Assembly (NCBI GenBank): GCA_910586615.1
Contig: CAJUJP010000013.1
Span: forward strand, 7,794-71,793
Reading direction: 5' to 3'
Source of the DNA: an uncultured Lachnospiraceae bacterium
Lineage (GTDB): Bacteria > Bacillota > Clostridia > Lachnospirales > Lachnospiraceae
DNA: 64,000 nucleotides
Part shown: piece after piece, positions 36,393 to 43,640 of the stretch
Position numbering within the stretch: position 1 is the stretch's first letter
Layout of the letters: each line of letters opens with the position of its first letter
Made by a program: the position numbers and the translations under genes
Notes under the pieces: generated by a model
Told to the model about the DNA's origin: nothing
The model's input: the letters and a program-made list of their open reading frames with translations, nothing else
Databases searched by the model: none

Positions 36393-36455
36393 TTATGCCT
36401 TTACGATCTGCCCTATGCGGCGCGCTTTCATCCTTCCGGTCCGGCCTGTAAACAT
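36393..36455 (-). CDS. Possible 20-residue leader peptide upstream of the ABC/two-component operon
   Basis: An ATG at 36455 follows AAAAGGAG at five bases and opens a 20-codon frame ending TAA at 36393. The peptide starts MFTGRTGRMK and is strongly basic, with five Arg and two Lys. It ends 51 bases before the permease start, and the TetR-type palindrome lies between. It could be a regulatory upstream ORF or chance. The ribosome binding site is its best support. Confidence 0.3.
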   Translation of the reverse strand: MFTGRTGRMKARRIGQIVKA

Positions 36456-36569
36456 GGCTTCTCCTTTTCTCTGATCCGCACGCCGTATTCTTCCAATCTA
36501 AGGCAGATTATTTTCGGCTTTCGGGACAGTGTAACGCAGGAATTATTAAAAAATCCTTAAAAAAGTAAA

Positions 36570-36602
36570 TTTGCTTCGTAAAAACGAGATTTACGAAGCA
36601 AA
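36570..36602 (-). terminator. 13-bp inverted repeat, probable terminator of the DUF4143 ATPase gene
   Basis: TTTGCTTCGTAAA (36570-36582) and TTTACGAAGCAAA (36590-36602) form a perfect 13-bp stem with a 7-base loop. On the minus strand a T-rich tail, including six T in a row, follows. It lies 37 bases after the ATPase stop. Confidence 0.6.
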
Positions 36603-36638
36603 CGCAAGCAAACAAGAGATGTTTATTATTATCACAAA

Positions 36639-37997
36639 TTACAAACATATAGTCATATAAGGCGGAATACATATGATTCCATCCTTTATACTCATATTTT
36701 TCGGATGAATAATATAGCTTTCACCGATTCTGCTATGATATTTCTCCCGGAATTTCAAAAGAGATTTTGTTGTATATCTGTTTCCTGATTTCACTTCTAC
36801 CGGATACATTTTGTATTTCAACTTACTGTTATTGGATAACAGAAAATCAATCTCTATATCATTCCGGTGGCTTCCGACATCATAATGCGTATAGAAATAC
36901 AACTTGTGCCCATTGGCCGCCAGCATCTGTGCAATTACATTTTCATACAACATACCTTCATTCAGCGCCAGCCTGCCTTCCAGAATCTGTTTATAAACTT
37001 CCGACTCCAAAAGCTCATTTTCATCAAAGGCATGGCTTACAAGAAGTCCTGTATCCCCCATGTAGCATTTAATATAGGTCCTCGTTTCATTTACCGACAA
37101 ACCTACATTCGGGTCATTGCACAGAAAACATTCATTGGCAATCATGGAGTCCGCCAGCCAAAAAAAGGTATCCTCATACTGGTCTGCATAAGATCCCTCC
37201 CCCACCCGCTTAAATATCACTCTTTTCTCGTGTTGTGATAAAAGTCCGGGTATCTGGTCAAATATCGAAATAACTCTGCTCTTATACTGTGCATTAATCT
37301 TCATGATATCACTTCTGTAAAGTTCCAGAATATCACGCTTCTCCCTGTCTGCCGCCTCAAAGTCCTTTTTATTTTCCAGATAAAGGACAACACTTTTCGG
37401 CATACCGCCTACAAGCATATACTGTTTGAACAAAAGCATTGCTTTGTTATGCATTTCCCTCTCAGGTATCTCACGTTTTTCAAAACATCTTTTCATATAC
37501 TCGATCAGTATATCTTCACCCATAGACCATGCAAATTCTTCAAAATCCAGCGGATGCATTTTTAACCGTCTTTCTTCCGAGGGAATTACAATATCCTTTA
37601 CATTTTCTCTGATGGAGATCAAAGAACCTGTTTCAATATAATCATATCTTCCATCCGCCACAAGATACTTAATTGCTTCTCTTGCTTTCGGATACATCTG
37701 CACTTCGTCAAAAATAATCAATGATTCTCTCTCATACAGCCTTTGGCCATATGCCGTAGACAGCAGCATAAAAAACGTATCCAGATCATTTAAATAATTC
37801 TCAAAGTACTCTCTGATATTTGTTCCCGCCCGTGCAAAATCAATTAAAAGACAGCTCTTATACTCATTCTTTCCAAATTCTTTACAAACTGTCGATTTGC
37901 CGATCCGTCTGGCACCCTCAATCAATATTGCCTTTGTACCCTTGCATTCTGTTTTCCATTTTAAAAGACTGCCATATGCTTTTCTTTTTAACAGCAT
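36639..37997 (-). CDS. AAA ATPase with DUF4143-type C-terminus
   Basis: 452 residues. The ATG at 37997 has AAGGTGG upstream; a GTG three codons earlier is possible. The N-terminal ATPase half shows Walker A ILIEGARRIGKST, Walker B SLIIFDEVQMYPKARE and sensor ETGSLIS. The C-terminal half matches DUF4143: MGDTGLL, ALNEGMLYENVIAQ, the nuclease-like EIDFLL and YPVEVKSG. The last two, D-F-L-L and E-V-K-S-G, resemble a PD-(D/E)xK core. These ATPases are numerous in gut bacteria, often as isolated genes; their role is unknown. It is preceded by a 33-bp tandem array and ends in its own terminator. Confidence 0.88.
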   Translation of the reverse strand: MLLKRKAYGSLLKWKTECKGTKAILIEGARRIGKSTVCKEFGKNEYKSCLLIDFARAGTNIREYFENYLNDLDTFFMLLSTAYGQRLYERESLIIFDEVQMYPKAREAIKYLVADGRYDYIETGSLISIRENVKDIVIPSEERRLKMHPLDFEEFAWSMGEDILIEYMKRCFEKREIPEREMHNKAMLLFKQYMLVGGMPKSVVLYLENKKDFEAADREKRDILELYRSDIMKINAQYKSRVISIFDQIPGLLSQHEKRVIFKRVGEGSYADQYEDTFFWLADSMIANECFLCNDPNVGLSVNETRTYIKCYMGDTGLLVSHAFDENELLESEVYKQILEGRLALNEGMLYENVIAQMLAANGHKLYFYTHYDVGSHRNDIEIDFLLSNNSKLKYKMYPVEVKSGNRYTTKSLLKFREKYHSRIGESYIIHPKNMSIKDGIICIPPYMTICL

Positions 37998-38054
37998 GTG
38001 TGCCACCTTCTTTCCTGATTTTCCTGTTATCCGCTGTCACTTTCTGCTTCACTT

Positions 38055-38303
38055 TTATAGTGCGCAGTTTCATTTATTTATATTCTTTGATTATGCGCAC
38101 TTTCATTCTATCACATTCTTTGATTATGCGCACTTTCATTCTATCACATTCTTTGATTATGCGCACTTTCATTTTATCATATTCTTTGATTATGCGCACT
38201 TTCATTCTATTATTTTCTTTGATTATGCGCACTTTCATTCTATTATTTTCTTTGATTATGCGCACTTTCATTTCATTATATTCTTTGATTATGCGCAGTT
38301 GAT
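38055..38303. repeat. Tandem array, eight units with an exact 33-bp period
   Basis: The palindrome TGCGCA recurs at 38061, 38094, 38127, 38160, 38193, 38226, 38259 and 38292, always 33 bases apart. The six inner units share GATTATGCGCACTTTCAT; the rest of each unit is AT-rich and variable (about 11 bases). The two outer units are degenerate and both read TGCGCAGTT. The array lies between the hybrid kinase stop and the DUF4143 ATPase start. Because 33 is a multiple of three, the minus strand is open with 11-residue repeats MKVRIIKE plus three, but no ribosome binding site precedes it. Confidence 0.92.
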
Positions 38304-38389
38304 CTGAAATTCATCCGGATAAAACCACAAAAATGGCAGACGCTGTGTCTGCCATTACAAAATTATTCTACCAAGCACACCGGCATGAT

Positions 38390-41206
38390 TTATCGGTTCT
38401 GCTCACGGGAATCCCCCAGCCACCGGCTCAGCGCGCGGTTGATATTCTCCGGTTCAATCGGTTTCGCCATATGTTCATTCATTCCGGCGTCTTTTGCCGC
38501 CTGCACATCCTCCGCAAAAGCGTTGGCTGTCATGGCAACGATGGGAATTTCGGCGGCATCCGGTCGGTCAAGACTGCGGATGGCTCTCGTCGCTTCATGT
38601 CCGTCCATAACAGGCATCATGATGTCCATGAAGATAATCTGATACGTATAAAGCTCCGATTCCTTAAAAAGATCCACTGCTTCCTGTCCGTTGACGGCAG
38701 AGGTAATCTTCATGCCGCTCTCCTCCAGAATATACTCGGCAATTTCCCTGTTTAAGTCATTGTCTTCCACCAGCAGTACATGTTTACCGGCCACCCCGGC
38801 CATATCCGGCGCTCCGTTCTCCTCCTGCTTTTCCTGATACACCACTTTAAACGGCAGGATCACAGTAAAGATGCTTCCCGTTCCGGGTTTACTCTCCGCC
38901 TGTATGGTTCCGCCCATATGATCCACCAGTCTCTTGGTAATCGTCATGCCAAGCCCTGCTCCCTGATAAGTGGTTCTGGCGCCGCTCTCCTCCTGGGTGA
39001 AGGGTTCAAAAATATGTTCCAGAAATTCTCTGCTCATGCCCTGGCCGGTATCGGCAATCTCAAAGCATATCCTTGCAGTCCCGTCCTCCTCAGACACCTG
39101 TCTGCACCTGATTTCCACGCTTCCGTCCGGTTTATTATATTTCACTGCATTGCCGGCTATATTGATCAGGATCTGTTTGATATGCAGCGGGCTTCCCGTA
39201 AAATACTCATGAGGAAGTTCGTCAGGTTCCCCGAAGTCCGCAGTCAGGCTGATATTCCGGGCCGCCGCCTGACCATTCAGGATCACCATACAGTTCCCCA
39301 CCAGTTCACGGATGCTGAACTTTTCATCGGTAAGTTCCAGCTTGCCGCTTTCCAGATTATTGATATCCAGCACATCGTTGATCAGCGACAGCAGATGCTC
39401 CGCCGATGTCTTGATCTTCTTTCTGCAGTCCTCCTGCCTGTCGGCATCCTCCGGATTCTTCTCGGCAATATTCAGCATACCCATGATCCCGTTGATAGGC
39501 GTGCGCATATCATGAGACATATGCGCCATAAACTCCGACTTTGCCCGGTTGGCTTTCTCCGCATTGCGGATGGCAACCTGCAGTTCCGCATTTTTCGTTT
39601 CCAGCAGACGATAGGATTTCTGCCGTATGCGGGATAGCGTTAAACCAAAGATGACGATGCATGTCACAATAACCGCTGCAATGGCAATCACATCCTTTGT
39701 CTGATACAGATAATCAGACAGTTCGTAACTGTCATAAGGAATATTCATATACTGGTTGATAATACCCTCTTTATCCGCTGCCGGCACAAGCCGGATGGAC
39801 TTATTCATCACTTCACACAGGACCGGATCCGCATCCTTCGCCGCCGCCAGCGCACATCCTGACTGAAACCGGTAGTTTTCCCATTCCATCAGGTTCGCAA
39901 ACCTCTCATTCTTGGACTGATAGTTATACTCTATCGTATTGAGCATGGTAATGTCCGCCTGGCCGTTTTCAACAGCCAGCAGACAATCCTTGGCATCGTC
40001 GCAGTAAATAACCCGGCTGTCTCCTTCAATACTGTCAGCCCAATAGGTACGCCCTCTGGTCAGTGCCATGGTTACCTGGTTCTCTGACAGGACATAGCCG
40101 ATCTTCGATACAATCACGGAATTATAAGACATGAAATCATTGCTCAGCGTAATCTCTTTATCCCGTGCAAGCTGCACACTGTTGGCGCCCACATAAAAAT
40201 CAATGGTTCCGTCCGCCAGCAGATCCTTCCAGTATGTCTCTCTGTCCATCGCGCAGAATTCCAGCGGAATCCCGCTTTTCTCCGAAGCCGCCTTCAGAAT
40301 CTGAATATAGATGCCGTCCGCTTCCCCCTGATCATTAAGATAAGCCAGCGGTCTTGTATTTTTATAAAAACCGATCCTGACCGTATTCCCGCGGTCGATC
40401 AGAAGCAGTTCCTCAGCCGCAAAATTTTCCCGCCGGTCTCCGTAATAGCGGTTCACAAGTTCCTGTTCCAGCGTAGGGCCGGCCATGTTGATCTCCTCAA
40501 TTCCGCGGTTCAATTCATCCAGTAATGCCGTATTACCCTTCCAGGATATGTAATAGTAAGGTGCATAAGCAAACTTGCCCACCAGGCACTGCCCCTCCCG
40601 GACCTCTGTCAGCGTATGGACCGCCACATCGATCTCTCCGGCTTCAAGCGCCTCCTGCAGTTCTTTTGTCGTATCATATTCCTGCAGTTTCGGATCGCTG
40701 ATCCCGTTCCGGTCCAGATAATCCAGAAACTCCCCCTTCCGGATATAGGTCTCTACAGCGCCAAACACCATATCCTGCATACGCCCGAAGTCCTCGAAAG
40801 CAAGGTTGCTGCTGTCCTGCACAAACAGACACCCGTATGTATATCCGCTGGGCAGCGCCGCATAGTCAAAGACCTCCGCCCGCTGTGCAGAATACTGCGC
40901 CGATCCCACCAGATCCACTTCCATGGCTTCTAACTTCTCAAGCGCATCATCCCAGCTTTCACAGTCCACATACTCCACATTCCATCCGGTATAGCTGCAC
41001 AGCTCTTCCAGATAGGCCACATCCATGCCGCCGTATCCTGTCTCCTCCGAATAAGTATGGAATCCCTCCATGGGGAAAAATGCCACTTTCACGATGCGGG
41101 GCTGTTTCGCGCTGACCGTCACGGGCAGCAGTATCATACCAAGCACCGCCACCGCAAACAGCGCAAAAATACCATGTATCTGTTGATTTCTTCGTATCCT
41201 TTTCAT
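38390..41206 (-). CDS. EvgS/BvgS-like hybrid sensor kinase with two binding-protein domains
   Basis: 938 residues from the ATG at 41206, with AGGA nine bases upstream. After a signal helix come two family-3 solute-binding domains in tandem (about 35-255 and 260-490), each with an amino-acid-binding-protein pattern (VAFFPMEGFHTYSEETGYGG; VRIGFYKNTRPLAYLNDQGE). A membrane helix (about 510-530) is followed by the His motif FMAHMSHDMRTPINGIMGML, an HATPase domain (GTGSIFTVILPF at its end) and a receiver (LLVEDNDLNREIAEYI, Asp in FMDIMMPVMDG, Lys in MAKPIEP). No HPt domain is fused, unlike EvgS. It should sense a small molecule, perhaps an amino acid. Partners are not adjacent. Confidence 0.93.
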   Translation of the reverse strand: MKRIRRNQQIHGIFALFAVAVLGMILLPVTVSAKQPRIVKVAFFPMEGFHTYSEETGYGGMDVAYLEELCSYTGWNVEYVDCESWDDALEKLEAMEVDLVGSAQYSAQRAEVFDYAALPSGYTYGCLFVQDSSNLAFEDFGRMQDMVFGAVETYIRKGEFLDYLDRNGISDPKLQEYDTTKELQEALEAGEIDVAVHTLTEVREGQCLVGKFAYAPYYYISWKGNTALLDELNRGIEEINMAGPTLEQELVNRYYGDRRENFAAEELLLIDRGNTVRIGFYKNTRPLAYLNDQGEADGIYIQILKAASEKSGIPLEFCAMDRETYWKDLLADGTIDFYVGANSVQLARDKEITLSNDFMSYNSVIVSKIGYVLSENQVTMALTRGRTYWADSIEGDSRVIYCDDAKDCLLAVENGQADITMLNTIEYNYQSKNERFANLMEWENYRFQSGCALAAAKDADPVLCEVMNKSIRLVPAADKEGIINQYMNIPYDSYELSDYLYQTKDVIAIAAVIVTCIVIFGLTLSRIRQKSYRLLETKNAELQVAIRNAEKANRAKSEFMAHMSHDMRTPINGIMGMLNIAEKNPEDADRQEDCRKKIKTSAEHLLSLINDVLDINNLESGKLELTDEKFSIRELVGNCMVILNGQAAARNISLTADFGEPDELPHEYFTGSPLHIKQILINIAGNAVKYNKPDGSVEIRCRQVSEEDGTARICFEIADTGQGMSREFLEHIFEPFTQEESGARTTYQGAGLGMTITKRLVDHMGGTIQAESKPGTGSIFTVILPFKVVYQEKQEENGAPDMAGVAGKHVLLVEDNDLNREIAEYILEESGMKITSAVNGQEAVDLFKESELYTYQIIFMDIMMPVMDGHEATRAIRSLDRPDAAEIPIVAMTANAFAEDVQAAKDAGMNEHMAKPIEPENINRALSRWLGDSREQNR

Positions 41207-41279
41207 ATCTGCAATCCTATCCGTTTTCACACCGGGACAGATCCTGCCTCATTCCCGTCTGTGAAATGTATTATTTTTT

Positions 41280-41308
41280 ATTATACCTCATATCACATAT
41301 TTTGAGAA
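41280..41308 (-). promoter_or_regulatory. Promoter of the hybrid kinase gene
   Basis: On the minus strand a consensus TATAAT (41285-41280) lies 17 bases after a weak TTCTCA (41308-41303). The leader would be about 70 nt. Confidence 0.5.
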
Positions 41309-41339
41309 ATACTTTTATGCACAAAAGCCGTTCCCGGAC

Positions 41340-41375
41340 AACAAAATCCCCGGACAGCTGCTGCCATCCGGGGAT
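41340..41375 (-). terminator. Intrinsic terminator downstream of the second chemoreceptor
   Basis: ATCCCCGGA (41346-41354) pairs with TCCGGGGAT (41367-41375) over a 12-base loop. On the minus strand TTTTGTTG follows. Confidence 0.8.
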
Positions 41376-41403
41376 CATATCCGGCGCGTTTTCCCTGTGT
41401 ACA

Positions 41404-43380
41404 CTACACATGGAACTCTTCAATAATACCATACAAACGGTCCACCACCTCACGAAGCTCTGTCATGGCATCGTTGATGCGGTCCATCTCAACACCCTGG
41501 TCTTCCACACGTCCATTAACTTCCTGGCTGGCCGCCGTCAATTCCTGCGTCTCGCTTGAAATACTGCAGAATCTGTCAACGATCCCGTCCTTATTGCGGT
41601 TCAAACTGTCTACTGCCGCTTCAAGTTCATTTATGTCATTTTCCATTCCGGAAATATTCCCGCTGATCTTCTGGAATACTCCCTGCGTATCTTCCATTAC
41701 ACTTATGCAGTCTATCGTATTGTTCTGCATCTGACTGATCTGGCTGCTGACATCTTTGATCCCCTGCTGAATTTCTGCAATGATCTGATTAATGTCTCCC
41801 GTGGCAGATGCAGTCTGGGACGCAAGCATACCGATTTCCTCGGCCACTACGGCAAAGCCTCTTCCGGCCGCTCCCGCTCTTGCCGCCTCAATGGAAGCAT
41901 TCAGGGCAAGTAAGGAGGTCTGGCTGGCAATCTCGCCGATCGTCTTGCTGATTCCGTCAATCGAAAAAGATTTCTGAGACAGCATACCGGCTGTTTCCGA
42001 GGTAACCGTCTGTAATTCGCGGCTCTGATCGATCTTCTGTGAAAGCAGTTCCACGGTATCCATACCGTCACGACACTGTCCTACCGCCGAAGCCGCCACA
42101 CCGTTCATGCGCTCCATGCGCTCCGCAACACCGGAAAGATCTTCCGCAAACTCCGTCAGATTCTCATTCGCCTGCAATGTATGCTGGGCAACATCATTGA
42201 TCGCCGCAACAATCTGTTCCAGGGTGCCTTTGATCGAGCTGTTGTCATCCGTCGAGCTTTGTACCGAGCTTCGCACATTATAGAACTGGCTCTTTAACAA
42301 ATCGGCTGCATCGACCATATGCTGCACAATCTGATTCAACCTGCCGCGCAGTTCCTGGATAGCCTGATCCATGATCCCGATTTCATCCTGTCTTCCGCCC
42401 AGAGTCTCCCTGTTCTGATTCATCTGCAGTTTCAGTTCGCGCAGTTCCGTGATCTCACGCTGCATCACAACAATGGGCTTCGTAATACTTCCACTATATA
42501 TTGCCACGATCACTGCTGAAATCACGGCAGCAATCATGATTGTAATGATAAAATTGACCACCAGCTGGGAAGATGCCTCATTGTAGACAGATACCGGTGT
42601 GGCCACCACAATCCTTCCAAGGCTGTTTGGCACAGCCATCAGATAACGCTTTACACCGTCATAATCGTCCACTGGTATTCCTATGTCATCAAGCGCAGCA
42701 GCATATGCACCTCCCAGTACATCAGTGACCGCACTCATTTTTTCTGCTGAAGGCAAAAATTCGCTATTTGCATGCATCAGAATCAGTCCGTCACTATCCA
42801 GCATAAAAACATAGCTGCCGTCAGTGCTGCCGGACACCTCATTGATCGCCTCAAACAGCGTCCCCAGCTGCAGGCTCATGCCGATCACACCCTCAGCCCC
42901 GTTCTTACAGGTAAATTTTCTGGAAACAGGCACCACCATCTGGCCGTCCATATAGGGCGTGCATAAAACTTTTCCATCAGACGCCAGCGCCTCTGTATAC
43001 CAGGGATATCCTGTGTAATCCCAGTCGGCTCCCATTTCCAGCCGGCTTCCGTCCAGAAACGTGCGGTCGGTAAAGGCCGCAAAAACATCCGTGATCCCCT
43101 CACCGGACTGCAGCAGCCCTTCGAGATAATCCACTACTGCATCCTCATCCAGTTCCTCCAGCGATTCCATGTACACAACTGCCGCATCCACAATAGAAGT
43201 CTTTTGTTCCAGCCATGTCTCGATTTCCGATGCATAAAAGTCTGCCGCTGTCTTAGCCTGCAGATCATTCATTGAGTTGAAACGCTTTCGTGTCAGTGTC
43301 AGAGCACTCAACATAGCAATCAGCATACATCCGATGCAGATTGCAGAAAAACAGATAATCATTTTCATCCTGATTTTCAT
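41404..43380 (-). CDS. Methyl-accepting chemotaxis protein with dCache ligand domain
   Basis: 658 residues; the ATG at 43380 has GGAGGT eight bases upstream. Membrane helices lie at about 8-30 and 275-297. The outer domain resembles dCache_1 (DWDYTGYPWYTEAL, GVIGMSLQLGTLFEAI, YVFMLDSDGLILMHAN). A HAMP-like region precedes a canonical signalling tip: GEIASQTSLLALNASIEAAR, then GAAGRGFAVVAEEIGMLASQ. It is the middle one of three chemoreceptors in the window and lies between the hybrid kinase and the N-glycan locus, but has its own promoter and terminator. Confidence 0.95.
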   Translation of the reverse strand: MKIRMKMIICFSAICIGCMLIAMLSALTLTRKRFNSMNDLQAKTAADFYASEIETWLEQKTSIVDAAVVYMESLEELDEDAVVDYLEGLLQSGEGITDVFAAFTDRTFLDGSRLEMGADWDYTGYPWYTEALASDGKVLCTPYMDGQMVVPVSRKFTCKNGAEGVIGMSLQLGTLFEAINEVSGSTDGSYVFMLDSDGLILMHANSEFLPSAEKMSAVTDVLGGAYAAALDDIGIPVDDYDGVKRYLMAVPNSLGRIVVATPVSVYNEASSQLVVNFIITIMIAAVISAVIVAIYSGSITKPIVVMQREITELRELKLQMNQNRETLGGRQDEIGIMDQAIQELRGRLNQIVQHMVDAADLLKSQFYNVRSSVQSSTDDNSSIKGTLEQIVAAINDVAQHTLQANENLTEFAEDLSGVAERMERMNGVAASAVGQCRDGMDTVELLSQKIDQSRELQTVTSETAGMLSQKSFSIDGISKTIGEIASQTSLLALNASIEAARAGAAGRGFAVVAEEIGMLASQTASATGDINQIIAEIQQGIKDVSSQISQMQNNTIDCISVMEDTQGVFQKISGNISGMENDINELEAAVDSLNRNKDGIVDRFCSISSETQELTAASQEVNGRVEDQGVEMDRINDAMTELREVVDRLYGIIEEFHV

Positions 43381-43420
43381 CACAAAATACCTCCGGTATG
43401 TAAAATATAGAACCGCAATG

Positions 43421-43449
43421 AGTATACCTTCCTTCTTCCCAAAAATCAA
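43421..43449 (-). promoter_or_regulatory. Promoter of the second chemoreceptor gene
   Basis: On the minus strand TTGATT (43449-43444) and TATACT (43426-43421) are 17 bases apart. The GGAGGT ribosome site follows within 40 bases. Confidence 0.65.
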
Positions 43450-43507
43450 TATGCTTCTCTCTGGTACTTTGTGCCCATAAATGGCTGCGTCAGCATTGCC
43501 GGTTCAA

Positions 43508-43551
43508 CCGGAAAAGAAGCCTGAACATACCTGCTCAGGCCCCTTTTCCGG
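43508..43551 (-). terminator. Long hairpin at the end of the N-glycan operon
   Basis: CCGGAAAAG (43508-43516) pairs with CTTTTCCGG (43543-43551), and inside it GCCTGA (43519-43524) pairs with TCAGGC (43535-43540). The two stems are separated by a 2x2 mismatch. It lies about 90 bases after the GH85 stop and is symmetric enough to act in both directions. Confidence 0.65.
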
Positions 43552-43640
43552 ATCATTCTTTAACAGCCCATGCCACTCTTAATGTCTGTTCTGCCGAAAT
43601 CAGATTCAAGGGCAGTCTTTTCTTTCTTACACACCATTCC

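Noticed and set aside
38074..38271. Minus-strand frame of six 11-residue repeats starting MKVRIIKE
   Set aside because: It exists because the 33-bp DNA period is a multiple of three. No ribosome binding site precedes it and its ATG is part of the repeat. Recorded as a DNA repeat, not a gene.
38055..38303. CRISPR array
   Set aside because: The variable parts are only about 11 bases and similar to each other, and no cas genes are present.
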